Assembly: GCA_027605045.1 (NCBI GenBank)
Contig: JAQFWX010000116.1
Coordinates: forward strand, 44,039-108,038
Length of the DNA: 64,000 nucleotides
Reading direction: 5' to 3'
From: Phallus indusiatus
Lineage: Eukaryota; Basidiomycota; Agaricomycetes; Phallales; Phallaceae
Positions 23,310 through 35,363 of the stretch are shown here, piece by piece. The position numbers were made by a program, and so were the translations under genes. The notes below the pieces were generated by a model. It did no database searches. It had not been told where the DNA came from and saw only the letters and a program-made list of their open reading frames with translations. The stretch's first letter is position 1, and each line of letters starts with the position of its first letter.

Positions 23310-24987
23310 ATGTCAAATCGCAAGCCAAAGTCATCGGCGCCAGCTTCGTCTACTACACCTCTGTTATCAAAAGATGACAAAAAACGAGGTGCTGTTTCTA
23401 CGAAAGCCACTCGTGCGACTCCACGTCGGACGACGTGTTTTCGTGTAGCCGGTCTGCTTGTTCTTCTGGCTTTGGCGTATTTCGTCTTCGTTCGCCGGCA
23501 GACACCACGTAGGACGAAAGCACCTGCCGAGGGTGATGCAGAGGATGGATATACGCTTCGTATCGTTGCTGTGGGCGATCTCCACAGTGACATTGACAAT
23601 ACCTTGACTGTCCTTCGGAATAGCCGCGTAATTGACAAAAATGACGATTGGACAGGGGAAATAGATTACTTTGTCCAGACGGGAGATATCGTTGATAGGT
23701 AGGGTTGGTTCTCCAAATCAGGTTTGCTACTCATCTTTGAACGGTATATAATTACAGGGGAGACGACACGCTAAAGATTTACCGTTTGATGGAGAAGTTA
23801 CGAGTGCAAGCCAGACAAGTCGGCGGAAATGTATTCACACATTTGGGAAATCACGAGTACATGAATGTTTTGAGTAAGTCTTAAGCTTTCCCTGACGTTC
23901 CATTTTTGTTCATATTTTGCCCATTAGGTGATTGGAGGTAAAGAAACCCTTTGTCCACGCATAGCACTCAAGAAAACGTGTTTTGAACTCAAAGATTCAA
24001 CCTTCAGATACGTCTACCCTTCTGAGATAGAAACATTTGGCGGTGTCGAGAAGCGTCAACACGCTCTTGGCGCAGATGGCTTTCCCGGAGCAGCATGGGC
24101 CGCAAACTACACATCCGTCTCTCGCATTCCTCTCCACCCTGTCTCGGGCGCTCCAAACGAAGACTACCATCCCGGCAATACGTCGCCTCTCTCCCATGCA
24201 GCTTACACATTCATGCATGGCGGCTTATCACCACGCATTGCTCAGTTGTATGGCACTCCGTATCCATCCACGTTGAATAAGATTGGTGCTTCTCTCCTCA
24301 GGCGCTGTCAGACTCGGACTCCACCTCCCCCTCCTCATCCGCCCGCACCGTATCAAGGGTTGCCCCCCGATTCACCCCAAAACGAACATGATTTTTATGG
24401 CGGTGATGGTCCCGTTTGGTACAGAGGTTGGGCGGAGGGTCCCGATCATGTTGTTTGTGCGAATATTGATAAAGTGCTGAATCACATTGGTGTCAAAAGG
24501 ATGATTATAGGTCATACGCCGAATTTCGAGGTTAGTTCGATCTTCAATACACTAGATATGTCCTTTTCTGATTATCTTTTACAGAAAATAGTTTCTAGAT
24601 GCAATGGCAAAATCATCATAATTGATACAGGTAACCATTTTGCCCTTGTGCTGTGTTGCTTGGTTCACATCATTCATAATAGGCATCTCACGAGCGTACA
24701 GCGGTGCGCTATCAGCATTATCAATAACCTATACCCTTACACCTATATCTTCCTCTCATCTAATGGAGGCATCCGTCTCAGAAGATCAGAACACGACTGC
24801 TGCGGTATTATTAAACGCGACCGAAAACGATAATGCTACTGGAACCGCGAACCTCACTTTATCTACAACTACTTTAGGAAAACGCATAAGGCAATGGAAG
24901 GAACGCGAGCATATTCAAGCATTGTATTATCCAAATAAACACCAAGATCTAGTAATAGAAGAAAGGACTATAGCTGGTGATTTCTAG
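23310..24987 (+). CDS. membrane-anchored calcineurin-like metallophosphatase
   Basis: Metallophosphoesterase of the fungal Shewanella-like/PPP-related type. After a basic N-terminus a single TM segment (residues about 46-62, VAGLLVLLALAYFVFV) makes it a likely type II membrane protein. Metal-site motifs in order: GDLHSD, QTGDIVDRGDD, LGNHEYMN, FMHGGLSP and IIGHTPN. A late exon encodes KIIIIDTG. After the intron the C-terminal tail contains several N-glycosylation sites and a basic RIRQWKERE segment, ending at 24987. Five to six exons, one of only 10 nt (23928-23937). Likely lumenal or extracellular catalytic domain, judging from the TM position; substrate unknown. Confidence 0.85.
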
Positions 24988-25311
24988 AATATATATTTTG
25001 CATAATGTTGTCATGTAAAATTTGAGCCTCGAGGACATGTGAATATCGCAACCCAATCACAACCCCGGTGGTCACGCGAAGTCACATACCTACGAAACCC
25101 CCACTGACAGACTGCACATATACCGACAATTCAAACTTGAGGAGAAAGTTCAACTTTAACTCGGAACGACACTCCCCTTGGGCGATATGAAAGTTCTTTT
25201 TAATTTTATTCACATGATAATAATCAGCAGAGATGGCATCCGATCGCGATCACGTGGAGTTTTAATCTTCCAATTCCCAGGTATTTTCACCTGTCTTTTC
25301 CCTTTACACTC
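24988..25311. other. intergenic, phosphatase to MDR gene
   Basis: About 320 bases containing the 3' flank of the phosphatase and the promoter of the following dehydrogenase. No other feature seen. Confidence 0.5.
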
Positions 25312-27001
25312 ATGTCTTTACCTCCAACTCAGAAGGTTGTACGTCTTTATCCACCGGGACATGATATCAGAGTTGAGTTAGCACCAACACCCAAGTTTGT
25401 GGCTTTTTCCTTTTATGATTTATCCTCCCGCTAAGAGAAGATTTTAAGAATTGAGGATCCGGACGATGCTATTGTTCGAGTTATCGTACGTTTTCATGTC
25501 CCTCGATATTCACTTGGGCTTTCATTTGACGGTATGACAAGATAGCTGGTTTGTGTGGAAGTGATCTGCACGCATATCGAGAGCATGAAAAATTTGCGAA
25601 TCCGTATATAATTCACCTATATAATTCGATATGAGATATACTAATTCAATTCACTTGTAGCTTCATTTGTGGGCACGAATTTTCAGGGGAAGTAGTCGCT
25701 CTGGGAGGGAGCTACTCAGAGAAGGCCATTGAGCAGGGACGACCTCCCTTGTATGCGACCTTGAAAGTTGGAGACAAAGTCGTTTCCCCTTTTACGTCGT
25801 CTTGTTCAGAATGCTAGTATGTCAAAAATGTGATATTTGCATTTTTCACATGCTGATGTTTCTTTCAATAATAGTTTCTGTCGCTTGGGTTTTACTGGCC
25901 GCTGTAAGAAATGCTTGCTATTTGGTTCGCAATTACTATCTGGTGGTCAAGCGCAATACGTGCGTGTACCTCGAGCGGGAGGAACTTTATTCAAAATACC
26001 ACCACACCACGTCACATCCAAAGAAGGAATCTCACAATGGAATAGTATTTCCAATGCTTCTCTAGTTTTGATGGCAGATATTCTTCCTACCGGTTTATTC
26101 GCTGCCACACAAGTTTTACAACACCCAAATATTCTTCCTGTTTTTACATCTCAGCCATTCCCGGTGTCGCTTTATGAGGGAAATCAAGATGCGGCTGTGG
26201 GAGCGAATATTATTCCGCTCACCGATGTTGACAAACGCTTGACAATTGCCGTCATCGGTCTTGGACCAGTTGGACTGGTGAGTTGATTTTTTCTTGTCCT
26301 TCAGAGCTTTATTAATGACTAAACAGTGCGCTATTGTAAGCTTATTGGATCAGCTAGAAGCCAAAGGATCGCAGAATGCTCGGATCGTCGCAATCGATCT
26401 AATTGAAAGCAGAAGGGCTAAAGCTGCCAAAATCGTGGAGAAAATTGGGGGAGTCCCTAATAATGGGGTCTTTAAGACTGCCACCATTGAGGAGTCCAAA
26501 AATATTGTTGCTGAATGGACTGATGGACTTGGTGTCAATGCTGCTATCGAGGTAAGGCTACAAAAAGGATCTGAAAGCAAAACGGACAAGTAGCACTAAT
26601 TGGTTATTAGATCGTGGGTCATAATGATGCATTGAAACTCGCTTTTGAACTCATTCGACCATTTGGTGTCATAACCTCAGTCGGCAAGTATATTTCTTCA
26701 GTAATAAAAAAGGCAGAAATTTAAATTATTTTCTCTAGGGGTTCATCGGGACACTGAAGTGCCACTCAAAGGACAAGCTTTGTACAATAAAAATGCGTCG
26801 TTAATTTTCGGACGTTGTCCAGTTAGGACAATGTTCCCTTTCGCACTGGAGATCTTGCTTAAACGGCAGGACGTGTTTGGGAATGTAGGTCAAGAGACTA
26901 GTCTCATTGACCGCGTTGTTAGTATAGACGACGCAACGGACAGTTACTATAAATTTGACAAGGGCATATGCGGTAAAGTTTTGTTTGACCCTTGGAACTA
27001 G
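25312..27001 (+). CDS. zinc-containing alcohol dehydrogenase-like MDR protein
   Basis: Medium-chain dehydrogenase/reductase with a GroES-like N-terminal domain. The start at 25312 (MSLPPTQKVVRLYPPG) opens a short exon. The next exons give GLCGSDLHAYR with the catalytic zinc Cys and CGHEFSGEV with the zinc His. A Cys cluster (CSEC, then CRLGFTGRCKKC) resembles the structural zinc site. The Rossmann domain follows: VIGLGPVGL glycine motif, RIVAIDLIESRRAKA with the Asp typical of NAD binding, then GVNAAIE, SVG and a C-terminal FDKGICGKVLFDPWN. About eight exons with short introns. Likely cytosolic oxidoreductase; substrate not predictable. Confidence 0.85.
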
Positions 27002-27224
27002 GAGATGTATGATACGGCGATAAAACTGTATTACTTTGTTCATACAAATAGCACACTTTGCGATTCCATCGCCTGGGAGGTGTCTGTATGGCATTGTGAC
27101 CATATGCTACGGTGCCAAACCCCTATTTATCGGACCAAGCCCAGCTAGAGTGTATGAGCTATTACGTATCGAGGCCTGGCGTCGGCACGTCCAGTTTTCA
27201 CCGGAATTGAGGTTCTAACCTTCC

Positions 27225-28151
27225 ATGGCTACCAGCAGAACCTGGCGTACTCTTTCCGCCTTCAAACCCTTCGCGCGACGGTGGACACCTGTAACTTTGG
27301 GAAACGGAAGACCAAGTGCAGTTACGCCAAAGCTTTGTCTCACAACATGGAACATTGATGCGTTTTCCCCGCGGCCCGTCTCACGAGCCAAGTTGATCCT
27401 CGACCGTATCCTCGAGGGGCCCAAATCTCCTGATATCATTTTTCTCCAAGAAGTGACGACAGAGGTCCGCGCCTTTCTTCTGCGCGATGGGAGAGTGCGT
27501 AGTGACTTCCTGGTGACCGACGCCGAAGACGAAAAGTCATTTGAGAAAGTGCCCTTTGCGACTATGACATTGCTTTCTAGAGCACGTTTTACTGAATCGC
27601 AAGAGGGGAAAAACGGAAAGGAAGGAGGGGAAAAATCGACGACTGGATGTGTTTTCCGCGTGGCACTTCCGAGCAAGTACGGGAGAGATGGACTTTGTGT
27701 GGACATTGTCACTTCAACCGCGCCGAAGACGGTGTTTTGTCTCATCAATGTGCATCTCGACTCGCTCTGGGATACGTTGCCTTATCGGACTCAGCAGATG
27801 AAAATACTAGCGGACATTCTGCGAGAGCCGGGATGTGGTGGAGGTATCATTGCGGGGGACTTTAACGCCATTAGCCGCGAGGATGATGAGCTCGTCGACA
27901 AGAACGGACTTATGGATGCGTGGGTCGCGTTGCATGGAGATCAGGCTGCTGGACCTACGTGGGGCGTCGGAATGGAGCTGCGGAAGGGACCAAGTCCAGG
28001 CAGATTAGACAAGGTTGCGATGGTAGGCTCAAAGCCCGAGGAAATAGAAGTTCTACGGCCTGGACTTATTGAGATACCCAGACCAGGCGTGGAATCTGCA
28101 GAAATCCTTTGGAGTGATCATTGCGGGTTGAAATGTGTCTTTACCATTTGA
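27225..28151 (+). CDS. TDP2-like endonuclease/exonuclease/phosphatase family protein
   Basis: Single-exon gene of 308 residues in the EEP fold. Motifs: LTTWNID (metal/active site Asn), FLQEV with the Mg-binding Glu, NVHLDS, AGDFNAI with catalytic Asp and Asn, and SDHCGL with the catalytic His. The TTWNID/LQEV/GDFN/SDH set and overall length fit the tyrosyl-DNA phosphodiesterase 2 group, which removes proteins from 5' DNA ends; other EEP phosphodiesterases remain possible. The N-terminus is Arg-rich without acidic residues and may be a mitochondrial or nuclear signal. It is unusual among its neighbours in having no intron. Confidence 0.83.
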   Translation: MATSRTWRTLSAFKPFARRWTPVTLGNGRPSAVTPKLCLTTWNIDAFSPRPVSRAKLILDRILEGPKSPDIIFLQEVTTEVRAFLLRDGRVRSDFLVTDAEDEKSFEKVPFATMTLLSRARFTESQEGKNGKEGGEKSTTGCVFRVALPSKYGRDGLCVDIVTSTAPKTVFCLINVHLDSLWDTLPYRTQQMKILADILREPGCGGGIIAGDFNAISREDDELVDKNGLMDAWVALHGDQAAGPTWGVGMELRKGPSPGRLDKVAMVGSKPEEIEVLRPGLIEIPRPGVESAEILWSDHCGLKCVFTI

Positions 28152-28500
28152 AGCTTGAAGACCGTTCGAGGGAATGTTTCGTAAGATTATCATCCGACTT
28201 TTCCTAATCTTGTTGCGCAACACCATGTACAAATCGAACCATGTATATAAAATATCGTATACTTTGACACGATTATTTTATTTGTTTTCGCCAATATGAA
28301 TGGGACGGCTAATCGATACTATGATTTTGGCACCGTGACGTTCCCACGCGTCAAAGATTCTTAAAAATTTTTTGCATGGTACGATTCATCGTCGTCCCAC
28401 CGTGAAAAAAAACAGGATATATATATAGTACTCAGAAAGATACACTCGACTTTCTTTTTCTCAATTCAGTCACTCGTTCATTCTTCCCACTTTTTTGAAG
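28152..28500 (+). promoter_or_regulatory. ERG6 upstream region with TATA box and pyrimidine tract
   Basis: A TATATATA motif near 28418 is followed by a CT-rich tract (about 28450-28495), the usual layout of a strong fungal housekeeping promoter. The 5' half holds the 3' flank of the EEP gene. Confidence 0.5.
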
Positions 28501-28666
28501 GTGAGTCCTTTCTATTCCTAGTCGTTTCCTCAAAGGATGCAAAATTTTCTGCAATGAGCATGACGTGCTTTGCACACTGTATGTGCTCCTTCAAGGAGTC
28601 CATTCAAGTCACTGATTCAAACTTCTTCATCGTCTCAATGTCCGTATTCTAATTTTTGCTTTGCAG
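28501..28666 (+). other. ERG6: probable 5'UTR intron of ERG6
   Basis: A GTGAGT donor at 28501 follows the pyrimidine-rich leader, and a TTTGCAG acceptor ends directly before the ATG at 28667. The splice would place the start codon at the first base of the second exon. Confidence 0.55.
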
Positions 28667-30018
28667 ATGTCATCAGAGCCTACCACAGACGGTCGGGTTG
28701 GTTCCCGCATTCAAAACTATCGAGGCTTCTGGGACGAAAAAGACTTGAGCAAGGACAAGAGCGTCGATTCACGTGTCGAAAACTACACAGAGGTCATTAA
28801 TGGTAAAATTGAAGCTTTCTCAGTAGTCTCATTACTCTTTTCCTCACCCGCAACGTCTTTAGGTTATTATGATGGCGCAACTGAACTCTACGAATGGGGC
28901 TGGGCAGCCTGTTTCCATTTCTCTCGTATATACAAGGGCGAATCTTTCTACCAATCGGTAATTATTTGTCCGTTACTTCATGGTAGCCGTTCTCATCTTT
29001 TTGCAGATTGCCCGTCACGAACACTACCTAGCAAACCAAATGAACATCAAGGCAGGCATGAGGGTTTTGGACGTTGGTTGCGGTGTGGGTGGTCCGGCCC
29101 GTGAAATTGCCCACTTTACGGATGCCCACATTACCGGTGTCAACAATAACGATTTCCAACTCGGACGAGCCCGAAAATATACGCTCAAGGCTGGTCTTCA
29201 AGATCGCGTCAAATTCGTAAAGGGTGATTTCATGAAATTGGCCGAGCAATTTGGAGAGAATAGTTTCGATGCTGGTAAATGAGTTTATCGTTCTTTGGTG
29301 TTGCCTTTTCTCAAGCGTTCAACAATGTGATCTTCAGTTTATGCTATTGAAGCAACTGTTCACGCTCCTTCCTTCGAAGATGTCTATTCCGAAATCAAGA
29401 AAGTATTGAAACCCGGAGGTATCGTGAGTGAAACTACGCTTTTCTAATTAGTTCCATGTTTTTCACCTCGCTTCTCCCCTTAGTTCGGTGTCTATGAATG
29501 GTGCATGACCGACGACTGGGACCCCTTCAACCCAGAGCACAAGGAAATCGCCCACCGTATCGAACTAGGAAACGGCATTCCTCAAATGCGAAGCGTCTCA
29601 ACCGCTTTGCAAGCCGTCAAGAACGTCGGTTTTGAGCTTCTTCATCACGAAGATCTTGCGGCCCGAGATGACAAAATCAGATGGTACTACCCTCTAGAAG
29701 GCGATCTCACAATGGCACAAACGTGGTCAGATCTCTGGGTTTGTCTCCGCACTACCAAACTTGGTATTATGGTTTCCATGTCCATTGTATGGATAATGGA
29801 AACATTGGGTATTGCTCCAAAGGGCACCCATCAAGTCGCCCTTGCATTGATTATCGCACTAGAATCGTTAGTCGAAGGAGGGCAAAAGAAGGTCAGAAGC
29901 TTTCCGTAACGGCATGTGAAATTATCCAAACTGATGGTGTCTTTTTTTACAGCTGTTCACACCCATGTTGCTGATGATTGCACGAAAACCAGAACAAGAA
30001 CCAGCACAAGAGTCCTGA
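28667..30018 (+). CDS. ERG6: sterol 24-C-methyltransferase
   Basis: Transfers a methyl group from SAM to C-24 of zymosterol or lanosterol in ergosterol synthesis, on the ER or lipid droplets. Signature blocks: the sterol-binding [16 protein letters not shown] motif [23 protein letters not shown] and [10 protein letters not shown]. These are followed by [17 protein letters not shown] and a C-terminal sterol-MT domain with a hydrophobic helix near [18 protein letters not shown]. The stop is at 30016-30018 after a short hydrophilic tail. Seven or so exons; the length of about 345 residues is normal. Identification is very firm. Confidence 0.96.
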
Positions 30019-30353
30019 GCCCGATTTTCGTTCTGCGTCTTTTTTTTTCGTATTCTATACCCCGTATCTAATTTGGATAGATTTCCGCATTTGTAATGTA
30101 GTTCCCTATATTCTCACCCAAAAACGAAATCAATGCCTTCCATGTTCTTGGAGTGTTAGTGAAGAAGCTCGCGTATTTTTGCCAGCAGCGTCATGGGGCG
30201 AGTCTTATGACTGTTTAAAATTCTATTCCGAGACACGAACGAGTGGATTTCCCTAGCGATCCCACCGGTACATTTTCTGACGTATTGTTTACCTGAAGAA
30301 AACAGCATATATATTACGAAGACAGGCTAGTTCTACATCTCGAAGTTTGTGCA
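30019..30353. other. intergenic with TATA before the tannase gene
   Basis: 3' flank of ERG6 and promoter of the tannase-family gene, with a CATATATATTA motif near 30305, about 50 bases before its start. No other gene seen. Confidence 0.5.
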
Positions 30354-32115
30354 ATGTTTCGACTCCACTTGTTTCATATCATACTGGCATTGAGTCTCCA
30401 ATACAACATTGCCTTCGCGGCACAAACTACGGCCGAAAGATGCTCTGCATTGAAGGGACTACGTCTTGAAAATACAACCATCATCGGGGCAGATCATGTC
30501 CCCGCCAACTCGAACGTAACAACACCTGGAACATGCCAATCGAGTGCTACGGTTACTTCAGCACTTTGTCGTGTCCAGGCTATCACAGCAACCACATCAA
30601 CATCGTCCGTCCATTTCGAAGCATGGCTTCCTGACGAATTCTTCGGACGCTTTCTTGGTCTAGGTAACGGCGGTCTAAACGGATGTAAGTGTTGTGCTGG
30701 CAAAACAGACATTTTTTTTGGAAACAGTTATTGACATTGAAAGGAAAGGTATTGACTACCAGAATCTTGATTATGGTAGCACAATGCATTTTGCTAGTGT
30801 CGGTTCGGATAACGGACACGATGGAGGGGCTGCAGACGGAACGCCTCTTCTCAATCACCCCGAAGTCCTCAACGACTTTGCTTTTCGCGCTATCCACACC
30901 GAAGCCGTTATCGGAAAACAAATTGTGGAAGCGTTCTACGGAAAGAAGAGCATAGCCAAGAATTATTACTTGGGATGTTCGACCGGGGGTAGACAAGCCA
31001 TACAGTCAGCGTTGAAATTTCCGGATGATTTCGACGGTATGGTTGCCGGCAGTCCTGCCACCGATTGGAACCATTTAGCTGACGCACAAGTTCGATTCGG
31101 CCAATTTGTTGGAGCTCCTAATCCCGATTCCTCTCCAGCCTTTATTCCTGCGGAATTATGGCCTATTATTTCTCAAGAGTTTCTAAATCAATGTGATGAT
31201 TTGGATGGTATTGACGATGGAATAATCAGCGACCCCGATTTGTGTATTTTCCGACCTGAAGCTCTTCTATGTGAAGCCGGAAGCACAAACACGTCCTCGT
31301 GCTTAACTGCACCTCAAGTTGGAGCTTTGAAAAACATTTATCAACCTATTTTTGGAGATCAAGGACAGTTGGTGTACCCGAGATACGACCCTCGAGGTGA
31401 ATCGGGTGGAAATTTTGTCAATATGTTCAGTGGTCAGATATTTGATATAGCAGCGGTAAGTCCACCAAATCCTTTTTCCGCATTCCCGGCGATTTTAACG
31501 TTCTCGAAAAAAGGGATGGTTCCAAAACGCGATATTCAACGATACCGAATTCTCGTTTGCCAACTTTACACTGGCTGATATTGACTTCGCAGACGCCATT
31601 AATCCAGGAGGTATTGCGACGTTTGATGGTGATCTATCGACGTTTAGAGACCGGGGTGGTAAAATCGTAACATTCCACGGAAGACAAGATCAAGTAACTA
31701 ACCTTCTCTTGTTTCTTCTCCTCCACAATCTGATTGTTCTTTCTTTTGCTAGCTCATTCCGTCATCCAACTCACTCCGGTTCTATGACTTAATATCATCA
31801 ACGCTTTCCATGCCCATCCTAGACGACTTTTACAGACTGTTCTTGATTCCGGGTATGGATCATTGTTCGGGTGGACCAGGCGCATGGGCATTCGGACAAG
31901 GAGGAATTGTTTCCAACATCGTTAACTCAACTACGCATAACATTTTGCTCGCCTTAGTCGATTGGGTTGAAGGTGGACATGCGCCTCCGAATATCACTGG
32001 ATCTATACCTGGAGCTGCTCCCGGCTCCAGTCCGAATGCAGAGCGAACCCATTGTAGATATCCACAGAGGAGTATGTTTGACGGAACGTCTTTTATTTGT
32101 GAAGTTATACCTTGA
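30354..32115 (+). CDS. secreted tannase/feruloyl esterase family protein
   Basis: Alpha/beta-hydrolase of the tannase family, which frees phenolic acids from plant cell-wall or tannin esters. The signal peptide spans about the first 22 residues (MFRLHLFHIILALSLQ). Features of the family: GNGGLNGC, the nucleophile motif GCSTGGRQA, PDDFDGMVAGSPA, the Asp-rich calcium loop DDLDGIDDGII, FHGRQDQ with the acid residue, and GMDHCSGGPGAWAFGQ with the catalytic His. Paired cysteines flank the Ser and His as in this family. Four exons. Next to ERG6 but not obviously functionally linked to it. Exact substrate not deducible. Confidence 0.9.
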
Positions 32116-32265
32116 GTTTGTTGTTTCGCTGAAAAGAAAAGAGATGTATATGTTGTAGCACGACGAGTTGGTAATAAAAATGCACTTTGTGGGCGCGTAT
32201 GGAACACGAGATTGTGCTAGACCATTGACGTCGACCCAAAGTCGACCTTGAAGTATTCCACCGCA

Positions 32266-33722
32266 ATGGAGTCGACTTCATCGAAGGAGTCGTCTACAAA
32301 AAAGCCCGTTGTTATCATAACAATTGGCATGGCCGGATCTGGCAAAACCACTTTCGTACAGCGTATCAATTCGTATCTCAATTCACTGCATCCTCCTTCG
32401 CCACCCTATAAACTAAATCTGGATCCTGCCGTTGCAAATGTTCCATTCGACCCTAACATCGACATACGAGATACTATTGACTATAAAGAGGTGATGAAAC
32501 AGTATGTATCATTATGATCATGTTCTGTTATAATCTGAAGGACTTATGTTTCTGCGTCGGAGAGATACAACCTTGGACCTAATGGCGGCATTTTGACAGC
32601 TCTCAATTTGTTCACGACAAAATTCGATCAAGTGCTAAATCTTATGGAAAAGCGAGCTGAAACAGTAGAGTAAGCCCACTTCTTCACTCAACCGATTCTG
32701 TTTGCTGACATTGTGTATTATCCTCCAGTTACATGATCCTTGACACACCCGGTCAAATTGAAATCTTCACCTGGTCAGCTTCTGGCGCCATAATAACCGA
32801 CGCCGTCGCCTCCGCATTCCCCACTGTAGTCGCATATATCGTCGACACACCACGAACAGCTGCACCCGCGACGTTCATGTCTAACATGCTTTACGCCTGC
32901 AGCATTCTTTACAAAACTAAATTGCCTTTCATACTCGTATTCAACAAAACTGATGTAACATCTTCTGAGCCTATGTTGGAATGGATGCGGGACTTTGAAG
33001 AGTTTCAGAAAGCTCTGGCTTCGGAGGAGCATCGGGACGCAGACGGCGAGCCTACGTATATGAACAGTTTAATGAACTCGATGAGCTTGGTTTTAGATGA
33101 GTTCTACCAAGGATTAAAGGTAATCTTATCCATCGAAAAAGTAAAATTACTGTTATCTAATTTGATATTTACGCAGGCGGTGTCGGTATCGTCATATACA
33201 GGAGCAGGAATCCCCAAATTCTTTGAGGCCGTTCAGGAGGCTCGAAAAGAATACGAATCGTAAGAAGTCTCGTTATCATGTCGTTCCTAAAGGCTGACGC
33301 GTGTTTTACCAGTGAATATCTACCTGAATTAGCTCGGGTTGCCAAAGAGAAGGTACGTTTATGCCAAGACTTCTTTGTTCAACCAGTAGGCACTGAAAAC
33401 ATCTTTGAGCAGGAAAAGAACTTGGAGATGAAAAAGCAAGATTCTTTAAATCGCTTTATGAAAGACCTAAGCGTGGACCCTAAACGAAGTCAGTTTGAAA
33501 AGTGGGATGAATCTGCGGAAGACATGGAAGAAGAAGACGATTATGATGACGATGGCGAATATATAGACCGAAGTATGTCCCTCCAGATCTTCGAACCCAT
33601 AAAAACTTTTATTCAAGTAAGTTCTGCCAGGTGAGGAAAAAGGACCGGCTCCAATCGTTGACCTTCAAAAGGCACGTCGACCGGGAACTGGCGGAGAGGG
33701 CATCAATTGGCCAAGGCCGTAG
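32266..33722 (+). CDS. GPN1: GPN-loop GTPase 1
   Basis: Conserved GTPase needed for assembly and nuclear import of RNA polymerase II (yeast Npa3). The P-loop [13 protein letters not shown], the LDPAV segment, the GPN loop [15 protein letters not shown], the G3 DTPGQIEIF and the FNKTD box are all visible. The C-terminus is acidic ([15 protein letters not shown]). The final exon, reached through an acceptor at about 33629, encodes [20 protein letters not shown] and ends at 33722. Start chosen at the first ATG, 32266; an upstream in-frame stretch has no ATG. Six to seven exons. Firm. Confidence 0.94.
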
Positions 33723-34105
33723 CCGTTGCCGTTTCCTTACATAATCAGCCGATCGACTATAAGAAGAAAGAGCATACGGGCGCCTAGAGATTTTTCTTCA
33801 TCTTACATACCAAGACCTGCATTAACCAAGGCATAATGCGGCATTTTCTTTCCTCACCCAGATTGCCATGGCGCGGGTCAAGAGTAAAAATTACTTATCG
33901 AGGATTATAATACTGTTTGGTTAGCTTTTTTAAAAAAGAACAGCCTTGTCAAATAGTTTCGCTTCCTTGTAACAGTTCGAACAAAAATAAAGAAAACGTC
34001 GCTTTTCTTACGTAATTACAATTATGCGGGAATATCTCAGCTGGGAAGGATTGGTTCGACGGCTACGGCGAATCAAAAGATGGTGTCTCTTTCTGTTGTA
34101 CCACG
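33723..34105. other. intergenic
   Basis: AT-rich 3' flank of GPN1 and promoter of the next surface protein. No feature resolved. Confidence 0.5.
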
Positions 34106-35363
34106 ATGCACATCTCATTTGCGTTTGTAACCATCGTCGTCGTTGCTCAGACCGCAGCTGGGTTCATCAACATCAGGCAGGCAACGACGAGTACAAGCCA
34201 ATGTGAAAGTACCTGTTCATCAGCAAACGCGACTTTTACGGTCAGTCAATCATACCTTTTTCAACATTTTCAAATAATCTTTTTTTTTCTCATACTCACT
34301 GATTCATCACAGTCATGCACAAACGGAGGAGGACCGGGACCGTGTATGTGATGCAGTTATATACATAGACAATTGCACAGTTTTCACAAATTCTATTCTT
34401 TTAACGCTACTTCAATTAATCACAGGTGTTTGCAATGAGGGCTTCTTGAACACACTTATGAATTGCTTTATATGTTCGAACCAAATCGAAGGAATCACTG
34501 ATTTTTCTGCTGATCAGGCCCAGTTGGATGGTAGGCTTTTTCATTAGCACAATATTTGGAAGTTTGTGATGAACGTATCTTCACAGATGTCGTGAGCACC
34601 TGCGACGCTTTGGGCAGTCCCTTGCCTATAGTCACCCTTCCGGGTCAAAATCCCAATCGTAACATTGACACGAGCGCACTCCCGAGTGGTATGGATAACA
34701 TCACCCGTTCCGTTAATTTTGTTTCTAACGCGAAGTACAGTTACATTCCCCACTACTACGCCCACGGGCGCCGGTTCAGGAAGCGGTACGCAAAGCATCT
34801 CTAGTTCCCAAGGTTCCATAGTGACTTCACCCGCTGTTTCCGGCGGTGCTGGATCTTCCTCTTCCCCTGCAGGAAATTCAGCACCTAGTGGTATGCAAAG
34901 CAGTACCCTAGTCCTGAAAAGCATCTTCTGACTTGAAGCCTATATAGCGACTTCGCCATCTTCTTCTGGAGGTGCCGGATCAGCTTCTTCCTCAGGAGGA
35001 AATTCATCTCCAAGCGGTAGGCAAAGCACTACTAGCCCTGTCGGCCCGAGCGACAGAGTGTTTCCCTCGACGACTTCAGCTCTGACTCCGAGTACAGCGA
35101 CGTCGCCCGCGGGCTCTTCTCCCACGGGCACCACCAATTCAACCGCTGCAGGAAGTTCAAACTCCTCTAGTACGACGACTGCTGCTTCTAATGGCGCTTC
35201 TTCCTCATTAAGCTCAAATTCATCAGGTTCAACTTCGGCTTCGTCATCTTCTTCAACATCTCCGTCACCTTCACCCTCACCCACAAGTGGAGCCTCAGCG
35301 TTTACGGCAATGTCGTTAGTGTCAACTCTATTCGTTGGCGTCGGATTGATTCTGTTGCTCTGA
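34106..35363 (+). CDS. Cys-rich, Ser/Thr-rich surface protein with GPI-like end, paralog 1
   Basis: Secreted protein of unknown function, family common in agaricomycetes. Signal peptide MHISFAFVTIVVVAQTAAG, then a short domain with about eight cysteines spread over small exons (QCESTCSS, SCTNGGGPGPC, VCNEGFLNTLMNCFIC, STCDALG). Next comes VTLPGQNPNR and a long Ser/Thr/Gly/Ala tail with a repeated block (TSPxxSGGAGSxSS, twice). The hydrophobic C-terminus (STLFVGVGLILLL) fits GPI attachment. Intron ends in the tail are uncertain because the sequence is repetitive. Two relatives lie at 38.9-40.8 kb. Confidence 0.7.

Noticed and set aside
22991..23377. Plus-strand open frame of 128 codons before the phosphatase
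   Set aside because: It overlaps the phosphatase start in another frame and has no domain, signal or splice support.
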